DNA from: JAHBNG01 sp039028975
GTDB taxonomy: Bacteria > Chloroflexota > Anaerolineae > Caldilineales > Caldilineaceae
Length of the DNA: 64,000 bases
Reading direction: 5' to 3'
Assembly: GCA_039028975.1 (NCBI GenBank)
Contig: JBCCHB010000006.1
Coordinates: forward strand, 115,117-179,116
Shown here: positions 27,994 to 37,325 of the stretch, piece by piece
Layout: every line of letters starts with the position of its first letter
Position numbering within the stretch: position 1 is the first letter of the stretch
Notes under the pieces: generated by a model
What the model was told of the DNA's origin: nothing
The model's database searches: none
Seen by the model: the letters and a program-made list of their open reading frames with translations, nothing else
Position numbers and translations under genes: made by a program

Positions 27994-29214
27994 ATGTCAC
28001 AACAACCCTTTCCGGTGCGCATGATCAATACAGTGGGCAAATTGCTCAGTACAGTCAGTATTCCAGATCTGACATTAGATCCAGACCAACTGTGCGAAAT
28101 AGCAATCAAGCGAACTGGACTCAGTGACTTTGGGGATCCAGCCTTTCAGGAAGGATACCGCTGTCTAATCGAGTCAGCAGACAATGATGCGAATCTAAAT
28201 TTCTTAGGTCGAATGACAATCCGCACGATGCTAATCGATTCGCTGAAAAATCGACTCCTTTTAATGGGAGATCGAAAGCGTCGCCCGGAGGTATATGAGA
28301 AACCGCTTCTCCCACCGATTATTGTGACGGGGCTACCCCGTTCTGGAACAACATTTCTACATCGACTACTGGCGGTGGATCCAAGCTCACGCGCACTCCC
28401 ATTTTGGGAGTTGATGCGTCCATTGCCTTACAGCGAGCCAGATAGGCGTTATGAAGAAATAAAAAATTTAACCAACCTCAGATTCAAGATGACGAATTCT
28501 GGATTGGATCGAAAACATTTCATTCGTGCCGATACGCCGGAGGAATGCATCTTCTTGATGACGCCTACCTTTGTAAGCAAATTTTTCTGGGTTACTATAC
28601 CAGCTACGGGCTATGCCAAATGGTATGCCGCGGCAGATCGATACCAATCCTACCGGGAATATAGCTGGTTTCTTCAGGCATTGCAGGATGTCGAATCGGC
28701 GAGGCGCCTCCTCCTGAAAGCACCAGCCCATTTGGGATCGTTAGATGCGTTAATTGCTGCCGTGCCCGACGCCATGCTCATTCAATTATATCGGGACCCA
28801 GTCCCTGCAACGACAAGTCTGTTCAGTTTATACACAAGCTCCCATAGTCTATCAACAGAAAACTTTGATGTTCACAGCATGGTGCAAAACACCTTGGGCA
28901 TTTTAGAGAAAGACGTTCAACGGAACCTGGAATTTAGAGCCGACAATCCGGATCGAATTTACGATGTACACTATACAGATTTAATTTCAAACCCGCTGGA
29001 TGTGGTGCAGCAGGTATACGGCCATTTTGATGTGCCTTGGACCGACGAACTCGAGGCTGGGCTTCAGGATCATATAGCCCAAAACCCACAAGGAAAGCAT
29101 GGGGTCCATCAATACCGGACTGACGATTTCGGCATCACAGAAGAGGAATTAACCAGAAAATTCCGGGAGTACATCGAAGCCTTTGCTCGTTCAACCGATA
29201 AATCCCCAGTGTAA
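27994..29214 (+). CDS. Sulfotransferase family protein
   Basis: Predicted PAPS-dependent sulfotransferase of about 406 residues, transferring sulfate to a hydroxyl. The 5'-phosphosulfate binding loop is visible near residue 110 (TGLPRSGTTFLHRLL), followed by a family-typical WELMRP segment; LIQLYRDPV around residue 260 fits the 3'-phosphate binding region. I chose the ATG at 27994 because GGAG lies six bases upstream; an in-frame ATG at 27982 adds four residues and has no such site. It follows the PKS terminal gene by 75 bp on the same strand, which makes polyketide sulfation a reasonable guess. In the curacin pathway a sulfotransferase/thioesterase pair makes a terminal alkene from a beta-hydroxy acyl chain; the last PKS module here (KS-KR-ACP-TE) would offer such a chain. 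Substrate remains inferred. Confidence 0.85.
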   Translation: MSQQPFPVRMINTVGKLLSTVSIPDLTLDPDQLCEIAIKRTGLSDFGDPAFQEGYRCLIESADNDANLNFLGRMTIRTMLIDSLKNRLLLMGDRKRRPEVYEKPLLPPIIVTGLPRSGTTFLHRLLAVDPSSRALPFWELMRPLPYSEPDRRYEEIKNLTNLRFKMTNSGLDRKHFIRADTPEECIFLMTPTFVSKFFWVTIPATGYAKWYAAADRYQSYREYSWFLQALQDVESARRLLLKAPAHLGSLDALIAAVPDAMLIQLYRDPVPATTSLFSLYTSSHSLSTENFDVHSMVQNTLGILEKDVQRNLEFRADNPDRIYDVHYTDLISNPLDVVQQVYGHFDVPWTDELEAGLQDHIAQNPQGKHGVHQYRTDDFGITEEELTRKFREYIEAFARSTDKSPV

Positions 29215-29260
29215 ATTGCACGAGTGAATTTCTGGAAAGCTAGACCAATAGAGGAAATTG

Positions 29261-30676
29261 ATGAAGTTATCCGCTACACTAATAGGCAATTTGGACTTCA
29301 GCGAGGCCATTACTATGGTCACGTTGATTGAGCGGACCCAGTACAGTATGGAACAGGCTTCGGATGACGGGATGCCAATTCATCATAATGCTATACTCAA
29401 GCTTGGTGATTGGCACTGCGTCTACACAATTACCCATGCAGGCCATCATGGGCAAAGTGAAACCTGGTCGCTTATCTTGCAATCTGGCAATTCTGCCCAT
29501 TTTGCTGTTGTCTGTGGTTTGGCTGTCGATAGTTTGCCGCTTAACCAATTCTCTGGTGAGATGTTCTGGAACTCACTTCAGGAATGGATGGGAAACCAAT
29601 CGGTTCCCTATAAACTGGCAGGTCCTCAAGGTTCCTCGCAACCAGAGGAAGCCAAGGTATTTCGACCTTGGCTTGTCGCCTCTCAGAGGGTTCAGGATGA
29701 AATTGATATCTTCTTTAGAGCCTTAAGTGGCTTAAAGTTTGTTCAGTATCATATTGACCAGGCGGCCCTTATCACACCAACCCAGCAAAAGACTTATCTC
29801 GCTGCAATTGAGGCGGCACTTCAGCTCCGCTTTGGTGCAGAGAATAGTCAATCTATAGTAGAGGCAGTTGGCAAATGCGTTGCGGGTGCGAGTGATGGGA
29901 ACGAAGCATCATCGTTATCTATCCCCACCGAACTCTTTGAAACCGAGCAAGCGTTACATCCGCTTTGGCAGATGCCAGAGGCAGGATTTACAGCAACGTT
30001 TGCTGGGCATAGCACAGGCGGGGCCGTAGCGCCTCTAGTCGCCCTGGAGATGAAGCGCTCATGGGAAGCTCATCTTGATTTCCCTCTCTTCCACTGCCAA
30101 ATCTATACTTTCGGCAGCCCGAAAGTGGGGAATCAACCATTTGTTGATGCTTTCAACCGCATGTTACCTGATTGCTGTCACCGAGTGCAAAACCTGATGG
30201 ATACCTTGACCTATGGACCGCTAGATGAATTTTCGTTCCCCAATCCTGCTATTCGTGCATTGCCTAATCCCCTCTCTTTGCGCCTGCCCGATATGGATCC
30301 GCTGAACCTACAAGAGCGTTTGGGCATACGATCTACATTAGATAGAATGGGATTGAGCCAAATGAATGATAATTGGATACTTTATCAGCACATTGGCATT
30401 CCGTTTCTACATCCAGGTGTGGGAAACGCACCTACCAAATTGAATTTTCCATTTGGCATTAAGCCGCCAGCCATGGCTTTTGAGCATGATCCTGCAGGAT
30501 ATAAAGAGATGCTGCTCGATGCTCAGAGCCGATATGAAGCCATGTCAAAACCTGTTGACGAAATGGCAAAACGTATTGAGGAAGGCCGAGAGTGGCTATC
30601 CAATGCTGTAAGGCTTGGAACGCTGCAGGCTCAATCGCTCTTCAATGCCTTTCAAGATCGAATGGCAGATAGATAA
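29261..30676 (+). CDS. Class 3 (alpha/beta hydrolase) lipase-like protein
   Basis: About 471 residues. The nucleophile elbow GHSTGGA (Ser near residue 251) is followed by YTFGSPKVGNQPF, the signature of fungal-type class 3 lipases, and a late YQHIGIPFLH segment that can supply the catalytic His; the Asp is likely in NLMDTLTYGP. The N-terminal 230 residues are not recognised. Start: the frame could begin at TTG 29258, but ATG 29261 has GAGG about six bases upstream and is preferred. There is no signal peptide, so it is probably cytoplasmic. It follows the sulfotransferase by 46 bp and may share its transcript; a role in polyketide hydrolysis or esterification is possible but not shown. Confidence 0.8.
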   Translation: MKLSATLIGNLDFSEAITMVTLIERTQYSMEQASDDGMPIHHNAILKLGDWHCVYTITHAGHHGQSETWSLILQSGNSAHFAVVCGLAVDSLPLNQFSGEMFWNSLQEWMGNQSVPYKLAGPQGSSQPEEAKVFRPWLVASQRVQDEIDIFFRALSGLKFVQYHIDQAALITPTQQKTYLAAIEAALQLRFGAENSQSIVEAVGKCVAGASDGNEASSLSIPTELFETEQALHPLWQMPEAGFTATFAGHSTGGAVAPLVALEMKRSWEAHLDFPLFHCQIYTFGSPKVGNQPFVDAFNRMLPDCCHRVQNLMDTLTYGPLDEFSFPNPAIRALPNPLSLRLPDMDPLNLQERLGIRSTLDRMGLSQMNDNWILYQHIGIPFLHPGVGNAPTKLNFPFGIKPPAMAFEHDPAGYKEMLLDAQSRYEAMSKPVDEMAKRIEEGREWLSNAVRLGTLQAQSLFNAFQDRMADR

Positions 30677-30730
30677 TCTTCATGTTTGATAATGTTGGCT
30701 GCCCATTGACACGTTGCTTTAAACTCGCAT

Positions 30731-32554
30731 ATGCGCGCAAACAATGATGCTCACATAAATCTATCTACACCACACAAAGGTTGGCGGCGATATGGAGCCA
30801 TGACCTGGTTTTTCGCCAGTCTAATTTTTCATCTAATTTGGTGGGATTGGATCTGTAAGCTACCTCTACTACGTTCGATACGTCCCGAATCGGTGAAGCG
30901 ATGGCAGTCGATAGCCCGCCGCTATCGAAGATTGGCTCACTGCGAGGGGGGGCTGCTGATTAAAGTCGGCCAATTTTTAAGTCTACGCGTGGATCTGCTA
31001 CCCCAAGCCGTCCGCGATGAGCTATCTCTCCTGCAAGATCGAGTACCTGCCGCGCCCTGGGGAACCATTCGCCAGCATATTGAAGCAGATCTTGGTGTAC
31101 CGGTTACCCAGCTCTTTGCCTGGGTGTCACCCCAAGCCGTTGCCAGCGCATCAGTCGCCCAGGTCCACTCAGCTCAACTTCACTCAGGAGAGCGAGTAGT
31201 GATCAAAGTCGTGCGCCCCCAGGTGCCTGAGCAATTCGCCATGGATCTGAAATTCTTTGCGCTTCAGGTCCGCTTGCTCAGTCTAATCCCCATGCTCCGC
31301 CGCAGCTTTAACTTACCTCAACTATTGACAGAATTCACCAACGTCAGCCTGCGGGAGTTGGAGCTGGTAGAAGAGGGACAAAACGCGCAACGCTTTGCCA
31401 ACGACTTTACCGACGAACCCCACATCTATATCCCCTGTATCTATTGGCAATACAGCGGTGCATACACGCTGACCATGGAAGATGTGGGCTATCTAAGTCT
31501 GAAGGATTTGGCTGCCATCGAAGCAGCGGGAATCGACAGAAAGCAGATTGCACAACAGTTGGCCGAAATCATCGTCAAGCAGATCTTCGTCTATCACTTT
31601 GTTCATGCCGATCCCCATCCAGGGAATATCTTTATCAAACCGTTACCCCTTCTGAGAGAGAATCGGGTCGACTTTTCCCCTGGCGAAGCTGTTCCTCATG
31701 TACCGAATCGTCCTTTTCAGATCGCGTTTATTGACTTTGGCATGGCAATTGCCATTCCACCTGAAGCCCAGGCTTGGCTGCGCGAATTTATCATCGGTCT
31801 TGGTTTAAGCGATGCTCGTCGCATTATCCAAGCTTATGAACGTGGGGGACTTTTACATCCAGAGGCAGATGTGGTGCAGGTAGAAGCGATGACAGAGGAG
31901 CTACTCGATGGCTTTCAGGAGATGCTTGTGGGCATCATGCCAGATCCAAATGATGAGAAGACCAAGCGATTCTTCGAAAGGCATGGCGATCTAATGGGCA
32001 ATAAGTACCCTTTTAAAATTCCTATGGATTTGCTATTTATGTATCGGGCACTCAATACGGTAGGACTTGTCGTCAAGCAGGTCGATTCAGATTTTGAGCT
32101 AAGTACGGCGGTGGCACCACTAGCCATTCGCCTCGTCTTGCAGGAGTGGCAGGCAGCTGTACAAGAGCGCGTCCAAACTTTCACCACATTGGCACAGCTG
32201 TTAATAACCTACCCTATGAAGGTGGATCAAGTTCTGCTAGAGGCCCGACGCGCCTTCCAAGTCCCCGAACCGGTTCAACAACTCTTGAACTTGCCCCTGC
32301 GCCAACAAACGACACGGACCGAAATGGATAGCAAAGATCGTCAGACGCTACAGCAACTGGAAGGCTCTATCCGCCGACTCCATCGCAGCATGGTGGCCTT
32401 TGGGATCATCGTGGCAAGCCTTCTATGGTTTGTTGGTCTACAGTGGGTTGATCTGCTGGCGTTCTTTGAAAGCGCCGCTGACCGCTTTGGCATAGTGGCT
32501 GTAGCGCTATCACTCACCTTCTTTTTGTGGAATTCAATACGGGGCGGACCGTAG
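30731..32554 (+). CDS. UbiB/ABC1 (ADCK) family kinase-like membrane protein
   Basis: 607-residue member of the ABC1/UbiB atypical kinase family, which supports quinone or isoprenoid-lipid metabolism at the membrane. Seen: the family KxGQ motif (KVGQFLSLR, near residue 78), the Ala-rich nucleotide loop ASASVAQVH near 139, VVIKVVRP with the ATP-binding Lys, HADPHPGN near 293 and IDFGMA near 334. Two hydrophobic helices close the protein (residues about 555-580 and 585-602), as usual in the family. It starts 54 bp after the lipase stop on the same strand and may be only a neighbour of the PKS operon. The stop codon lies in the loop of a hairpin (32543-32567). Confidence 0.92.
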   Translation: MRANNDAHINLSTPHKGWRRYGAMTWFFASLIFHLIWWDWICKLPLLRSIRPESVKRWQSIARRYRRLAHCEGGLLIKVGQFLSLRVDLLPQAVRDELSLLQDRVPAAPWGTIRQHIEADLGVPVTQLFAWVSPQAVASASVAQVHSAQLHSGERVVIKVVRPQVPEQFAMDLKFFALQVRLLSLIPMLRRSFNLPQLLTEFTNVSLRELELVEEGQNAQRFANDFTDEPHIYIPCIYWQYSGAYTLTMEDVGYLSLKDLAAIEAAGIDRKQIAQQLAEIIVKQIFVYHFVHADPHPGNIFIKPLPLLRENRVDFSPGEAVPHVPNRPFQIAFIDFGMAIAIPPEAQAWLREFIIGLGLSDARRIIQAYERGGLLHPEADVVQVEAMTEELLDGFQEMLVGIMPDPNDEKTKRFFERHGDLMGNKYPFKIPMDLLFMYRALNTVGLVVKQVDSDFELSTAVAPLAIRLVLQEWQAAVQERVQTFTTLAQLLITYPMKVDQVLLEARRAFQVPEPVQQLLNLPLRQQTTRTEMDSKDRQTLQQLEGSIRRLHRSMVAFGIIVASLLWFVGLQWVDLLAFFESAADRFGIVAVALSLTFFLWNSIRGGP

Positions 32555-32567
32555 GTTCTGGTCCGCC
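32543..32567 (+). terminator. Hairpin between convergent genes, possible terminator
   Basis: GGCGGACC (32543-32550) pairs with GGTCCGCC (32560-32567) around a nine-base loop that contains the UbiB-like gene's TAG, followed by AGAAAATTTTGT. The stem is strong but the T-run is short. The next gene converges on it, so it could serve as a terminator. Confidence 0.4.
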
Positions 32568-32674
32568 AGAAAATTTTGTCCCGACTTTTGCCGAGTGTAC
32601 TATGAATACCCCAAAAAGAGAGGACAAGAATTTCCTGGCTAGCAATACGAGGCGGACCGTAGCAGATGTCGTCG

Positions 32675-33814
32675 TCAGCTTAATTGGGGAATAGGAACAA
32701 GTTCTGCCAGCCCAGAAAGGAAGCGTTGTACATCCTGACTGTCGTTAAAGAGGTGGGTAGAGACACGCACGCGGGTTACGCCGCCATAACTTCCCCAAAT
32801 CAATACACCTTTTTGGGCCATCTGTTTGGTAATGTCGTCAATATTGGGGGCTTCAAAGCAGATATTGCCCGCACGCTGCAAACCATGCTGGGGTGTCATC
32901 ACAGACCATCCGGCATCGGTTAGCCCTCCCCACACCTCTCCACTTAGAGTCAGGACGTGCTCTTCAACCTGAGTTAGACCGATATCGAGGAAGTGATCGA
33001 GCGCGTTTTCGAGCACATAGATGCTAAGAAAGCTAGGATTACCTGGCTGAAAGCGATCGGCGTTTGCTTTTAGGACATAGTCGGTGGGCGCGTCCCAGCT
33101 AGGGATAGATTGTCCTGTGTTCCAACCGAGGAATGGCGGTTTGAGATCGGGCAGACGTTCACGATTCCAGTAGAAGATGCCCGTACCGTGGACCCCTAAT
33201 AGAAATTTGTAGCAGCTTGATACCATTATGTCGGCATAATGGGCCTCCACTGGTACCACACCCGCAGCATGAGTGGCATCGAGGAGAAAGATAGCGTTTG
33301 ATTGACGAACAAGTTTAGATAAGGCAGGCAGATCCTGACGCTGACCTGTGAAGTATGAGACGTAGCTCATGGCCACAACGCGAGTCCGGTCGTCTATGAG
33401 TGCCTGTACATCTTCAAGGTGAATACGCCAATCTCTATGCCGAACGATGCGGATTTCGACACCTTGGTCTGCAAAATGGGTCCACGGCAGCACGTCCGAT
33501 GGGAATTCAACATCGGCAACAACCACGTTGTCCCCAGGGTGCCAGTCGATGGAATGGGCCAATAAGTTGATACCATCTGAGGCCGAGGAAAGGAAGGTGA
33601 TGGATTCCGGTTCCACTGAGAATAGCTGAGCGGTCTTTTCTTTGGTACGTTGGTGCGTGGCTTCCAATTGGTGGCGGGCCATCTCCCCTTGAGCTTTGTG
33701 CTCAAAAAAGCGCCCTATAGCTTGCTGATGGGATTTGAGCATGGGCGACTCGCCGCCGGTTGCTAGGTGAGCGACGTTTTCAATGCCAACAAATTGATCC
33801 TTAGGAATGAGCAT
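32675..33814 (-). CDS. Class V aminotransferase (PLP-dependent, isopenicillin N epimerase/cysteine desulfurase-like)
   Basis: 379 residues, fold type I PLP enzyme. The cofactor Lys is in SSCYKFLLGVHGTG near residue 203, after LLDATHAAGVVPV that holds the PLP-ring Asp/His pair; FLSSASDGINLLAH supplies the phosphate cup. The family covers cysteine desulfurases, kynureninases, isopenicillin N epimerases and related amino-acid enzymes; there is no conserved Cys loop of the NifS kind that I can identify, so I would not name a substrate. Start ATG is preceded by AAGGAGAAT, a good ribosome site. It is transcribed toward the UbiB-like gene and divergent from the Nudix gene. Confidence 0.88.
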   Translation of the reverse strand: MLIPKDQFVGIENVAHLATGGESPMLKSHQQAIGRFFEHKAQGEMARHQLEATHQRTKEKTAQLFSVEPESITFLSSASDGINLLAHSIDWHPGDNVVVADVEFPSDVLPWTHFADQGVEIRIVRHRDWRIHLEDVQALIDDRTRVVAMSYVSYFTGQRQDLPALSKLVRQSNAIFLLDATHAAGVVPVEAHYADIMVSSCYKFLLGVHGTGIFYWNRERLPDLKPPFLGWNTGQSIPSWDAPTDYVLKANADRFQPGNPSFLSIYVLENALDHFLDIGLTQVEEHVLTLSGEVWGGLTDAGWSVMTPQHGLQRAGNICFEAPNIDDITKQMAQKGVLIWGSYGGVTRVRVSTHLFNDSQDVQRFLSGLAELVPIPQLS

Positions 33815-33917
33815 ATAATTCTCCTTGAAAGACGTGATTTGGATGACTATAGCTTAGCTCAGGAAGAAACTCAAGATACAATGTGCAAGAAACCAAAGAT
33901 ACAATTATAATGAGAGG

Positions 33918-34469
33918 ATGCATCAAAAAAATAGTCACTGCTCATATTGCGGGCATTCCTATGAACCCGATCAAGAATGGCCACTGGTCTGCGCCAACTG
34001 CCAAAACATCACCTTTCGCAATCCCACGCCCGTAGCGGTGGTCATTCAACCAGTTGGTGACCAGGTGCTCCTGATTCGGCGGGCCATTGAACCCTACATT
34101 GGCAAGTGGGCTTTGCCAGGCGGGTATGTGGACTTTGGCGAAAGTTGGCAAGAGGCTGCTGCCAGGGAATTATGGGAAGAGACGGGTATTGAAACGGCAA
34201 GCCAGAGTATGAAGCTGGTGGCTGTTCATAAAGGTTGGCACGGTGCAACCATGCTTGTCTTTGCTGAGGCGCCACCAATCAAACCAGCGGATGTATCCCT
34301 TGATGCAACAAATTCAGAAGTCAGTGAGATGATGCTCTGTCCTCCTGACCAACTGACAGGTGTTGATTTCGCATTTCCGCTCCATCGGGAAGTCGTTGAA
34401 GAGTGGATTCGTGGAAATATACTGTCAAAAAGGGGGGCGATGCGACAAAAACGCCCTTCTGATCATTAG
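33918..34469 (+). CDS. Nudix hydrolase with N-terminal zinc ribbon
   Basis: 183 residues. Four Cys (8, 11, 25, 28) form a small zinc ribbon, as in NADH pyrophosphatase-type Nudix proteins. The Nudix box is complete (GX5EX7REUXEEXGU from about residue 69: GGYVDFGE...RELWEETGI), so it should hydrolyse a nucleoside diphosphate linked to another moiety with Mg2+. The exact substrate cannot be read from sequence. Divergent from the aminotransferase with about 100 bp between them that must hold both promoters. Confidence 0.92.
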   Translation: MHQKNSHCSYCGHSYEPDQEWPLVCANCQNITFRNPTPVAVVIQPVGDQVLLIRRAIEPYIGKWALPGGYVDFGESWQEAAARELWEETGIETASQSMKLVAVHKGWHGATMLVFAEAPPIKPADVSLDATNSEVSEMMLCPPDQLTGVDFAFPLHREVVEEWIRGNILSKRGAMRQKRPSDH

Positions 34470-34557
34470 ATAGAGTAACCCCTTTACCGTTGATGAGTTT
34501 TTGTGAGCCATATTCTCATCCACAGATAGACAACGGTCGATTTGAGAACCGTACATT

Positions 34558-34701
34558 TCAATGCTCTACCGGCCACACAACGATGACGCCAACGCCACGA
34601 TCGATTTGAAAACGGGTCTGCTTGATGGCCTTATCGATGACCAGATACAACGTGCCCCCGTGCAAACAGGGTTGTTTCCCTAGATTATGGGGATATGTCA
34701 T
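34558..34701 (-). CDS. Possible small protein or gene remnant (47 residues)
   Basis: The 386-bp gap between the Nudix gene and the CARDB gene holds a short - strand frame from ATG (complement of 34699-34701) to TGA (34558-34560). It encodes 47 residues with a protein-like pattern (GGTLYLVIDKAIK, then a hydrophobic VGVIVVWPV end). I do not recognise it; it could equally be the tail of a decayed gene. No clear ribosome site is seen. The remainder of the gap carries only promoter-like sequence. Confidence 0.25.
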   Translation of the reverse strand: MTYPHNLGKQPCLHGGTLYLVIDKAIKQTRFQIDRGVGVIVVWPVEH

Positions 34702-34781
34702 CCCTTACACCCGTTTTGAAACAGCGCTGAGTACGTACTGACGTCCATAATAAAGTAATATTACGAATTGAGAGAAAAATG

Positions 34782-34808
34782 TTGCTTTATGCGAACTCTG
34801 AGTATAAA
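34782..34808 (+). promoter_or_regulatory. Possible promoter of the CARDB gene
   Basis: TTGCTT (34782-34787) and TATAAA (34803-34808) spaced 15 bases apart, about 48 bases before the ATG. The spacing is a little short. A good ribosome site, GAGGGAG at 34841-34847, lies eight bases before the ATG at 34856. Confidence 0.3.
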
Positions 34809-34855
34809 TAGAGCGAAATACAAGTTAGGTAAGGGTTAAAGAGGGAGATGATCAG

Positions 34856-37153
34856 ATGAGACGTTTAACCATCCTGCTATATGTTTCAGTTGTTCTATTT
34901 GGCCTATTTGGGTTTCGCTACATTTCTGTTCAACCGCTGTCGGCCGCTCCTTTCTCTATGAATTGGGGAGAAAACCGTTCATCCGATGAACTGCCCACTG
35001 AGCAAACCGGCACAAGAAACCAGGGTGCCTGGAATAGTGCTTCAAGTGATGCACCGACTGATGGCCCTGATTTGATGGTGGAGAGTATCCGGTTGAACCC
35101 TCCACCACCCTATCCCCCGAATGCGGTAGTGAATATCACACCGATTATCAAGAATATTGGGAACCAGGATGCGGCCCAAGTCAGAATCTACCTCTACGTT
35201 CAGCCACTAGATAATCCACCAGACGCGGAAACAGAGATTACAAGCAAAGTTTTTTTTGATCTACCGCTAGCTGCTGGGGGAACCTTTGATGGATGGACCC
35301 GAACTGATCAACCCGTCACTGAGGCCGAACCGCTCATCTGCGCTTGGGTCGACCCCCAGGATAATGTCGCGGAAGCCGATGAAGAGAACAATCTTTTTTG
35401 TATCAACGGGCAACAAGGTACTGGAACACCTACCAGAACACCTACGCCTGAACCGGATACCCCCACGGCTACACCCGAACCAACCACCCCTGTACCAGAG
35501 ACCCCAACGCCAGAAACACCAGATCCATACGAGCCAGATGATCCATGCGCTGACGCATCAACATTCATTCCTAATGAGGCTGCTCAGCGCCGTAACTTTG
35601 CATCTACGGATGGTACTGATGATGAAGATTGGATAAAATTTGAAGTCACCAAGGGCATGGTCTACACAATAGAAGTCAAGCCCGATAGTGATAGTGGGAC
35701 GACTGTCGCGCCGATTGTCAACTTAGGGAACAACGATGCAAATTGCTCCCGCACTCTTGCCGCAACCTCTAAACTTGTATTTGAAGCCACGGATGACAAA
35801 ACAGTATATGCTGTCATCTCCAAACCTAGTGAGGGTGAGGAACAGACAAATACAAGTTATCTGCTTACTATCGCTCAGTCTAGCGGCAATGGATGCTACA
35901 CTCTTTCGCTGGGTTACACAGGCAATGGCAATACGCCGACCGTCTTACCTTCTAATTCATCAACCTGCGTCAACGGTCAATATCGAAGTGGAGAGGTTGT
36001 CTCCCTAATCGCCAGTCCATCCAAAGGGTGGCAAGTGAGTGGCTGGAGTGGAACCGATAATGATGGAACCATTGTCCCCACAAATCGACTAACCATGCCA
36101 GATGCCGATCATTCGGTTCGTGTGACCTATGCGATTGGTTCTGTCATGGTTCCCTTTTTGCCGAGCTTTCCAACCTCAACCTATACACCGACCTTTACGC
36201 CAACGTCGACACCAACACCCACGGCTACACCAACGCCAACTCCGACCTTCACCCCCGTATTAGAGTGGCAGCCTGTGGGGCCTGGCCCCTTGGTTGTTAG
36301 TTCCCTCGACATGAATGACGATATGCTATTTGCTACGGATCGCAACGCATTTGATACAGGGGGTGGGGCTTACCGCCGCCCCATCAGCGGTTGCCTATTA
36401 GGCCCTGGCTTTGAGCGGAGTCCTGCCATTGAAAGGGGATTGCTAGAAATTGAGGTCGATGGACTTATGGGACTGGCAGCCAGTGACAGTGGTCTATATT
36501 ATTCGAATGATGGTGGGACAACATGGATAGAATCAGAACATCAAGCTCCGGTCTATTCTGTTGTGATCCATGACTCTGAAGGCTATGCTGGTTCAGGAAA
36601 TAGTGTTTATAAGAGCAGCGATGGTGGTGCCACTTGGGAATTGCTGACCGATGTTGGTAAGGAAGTCAACGTAATTCGCAACTACCAAGAGAGCTTATGG
36701 TTAGGATCAGATGGTCTTGGTGTCCAAGAATTACCTTTGGGACCAGGTTCCTTAAGCCCACAAAACGACGGCTTAGATAGCCAAACCAGCCGAGAGATTT
36801 GGGACATCTTCGTATCTGACTCGGACATCATCTATATTGCCACCTATGATGGTGTCTTCCAGAGAGAAGCGGCCGGGGGAACCTGGGAGCAGGTGGGAAC
36901 AGCCCTGCGTGGCGTACGGGTTCGCTCCCTAGAGGTCGTCAACGATCAGCTCTATGCAGGGACCGTTGGAAGTGAAAATACCCCTGGTCGAGGTATCCAC
37001 CGAATTTCTCTGGCCAATCCCGGTGACTGGACCCAAGTGATTGGGAACCACCTCACCTCTGCCAACTGGTGGGTGCGGGATCTTTACTATGATGCCGTCC
37101 ACTGTGGTGGTTTGATTGCGGGAACGGATAATGGAGTGTGGGTGTTGAGGTAG
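34856..37153 (+). CDS. Secreted multidomain protein: CARDB, PPC-like, TP-rich linkers, BNR/Asp-box repeats
   Basis: 765 residues. An N-terminal signal peptide (MRRLTILLYVSVVLFGLFGF... ending near residue 30 in LSA) is followed by a CARDB domain (PDLMVESI...NNLFCI, about 75-185), a Thr/Pro linker (GTPTRTPTPEP...), a PPC-like beta domain (YEPDDPCADA...), a Gly-rich repeat domain with VSGWSG, a second TPTPT linker (about 440-465), and a C-terminal beta-propeller-like part with Asp-box motifs SNDGGTTW and SSDGGATW. No enzyme active site is visible. It is likely displayed or released and may bind ligands or other surface molecules. The mix of CARDB and TP linkers is typical of Chloroflexota. It lies beside the exopolysaccharide locus but on the other strand. 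Confidence 0.85.
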   Translation: MRRLTILLYVSVVLFGLFGFRYISVQPLSAAPFSMNWGENRSSDELPTEQTGTRNQGAWNSASSDAPTDGPDLMVESIRLNPPPPYPPNAVVNITPIIKNIGNQDAAQVRIYLYVQPLDNPPDAETEITSKVFFDLPLAAGGTFDGWTRTDQPVTEAEPLICAWVDPQDNVAEADEENNLFCINGQQGTGTPTRTPTPEPDTPTATPEPTTPVPETPTPETPDPYEPDDPCADASTFIPNEAAQRRNFASTDGTDDEDWIKFEVTKGMVYTIEVKPDSDSGTTVAPIVNLGNNDANCSRTLAATSKLVFEATDDKTVYAVISKPSEGEEQTNTSYLLTIAQSSGNGCYTLSLGYTGNGNTPTVLPSNSSTCVNGQYRSGEVVSLIASPSKGWQVSGWSGTDNDGTIVPTNRLTMPDADHSVRVTYAIGSVMVPFLPSFPTSTYTPTFTPTSTPTPTATPTPTPTFTPVLEWQPVGPGPLVVSSLDMNDDMLFATDRNAFDTGGGAYRRPISGCLLGPGFERSPAIERGLLEIEVDGLMGLAASDSGLYYSNDGGTTWIESEHQAPVYSVVIHDSEGYAGSGNSVYKSSDGGATWELLTDVGKEVNVIRNYQESLWLGSDGLGVQELPLGPGSLSPQNDGLDSQTSREIWDIFVSDSDIIYIATYDGVFQREAAGGTWEQVGTALRGVRVRSLEVVNDQLYAGTVGSENTPGRGIHRISLANPGDWTQVIGNHLTSANWWVRDLYYDAVHCGGLIAGTDNGVWVLR

Positions 37154-37197
37154 GAGAGTTCAAGACTATACAAGTGCAAGGTTTATCCAACCTCTAT

Positions 37198-37241
37198 CTG
37201 AAAGGGGCAGATCCTGACCGTTCAGCGACAGCCTCTTTCAG
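37198..37241 (+). terminator. Inverted repeat after the CARDB gene, weak terminator candidate
   Basis: CTGAAAGGGGC (37198-37208) pairs with GCCTCTTTCAG (37231-37241) with one G-U pair and a 22-base loop. No T-run follows. It lies between two convergent genes. Confidence 0.3.
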
Positions 37242-37325
37242 GTAGAATGGCTAGATAAATAAGTTGGCCAGTGTTGCCTGAGCATCTAGCAGTCAGTTTC
37301 TCTGGTTACTGACCATCGGCTCACC

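Noticed and set aside
30731..32554. UbiB-like protein as part of the polyketide pathway
   Set aside because: The family is widespread and linked to quinone or isoprenoid lipids; only proximity connects it to the PKS.
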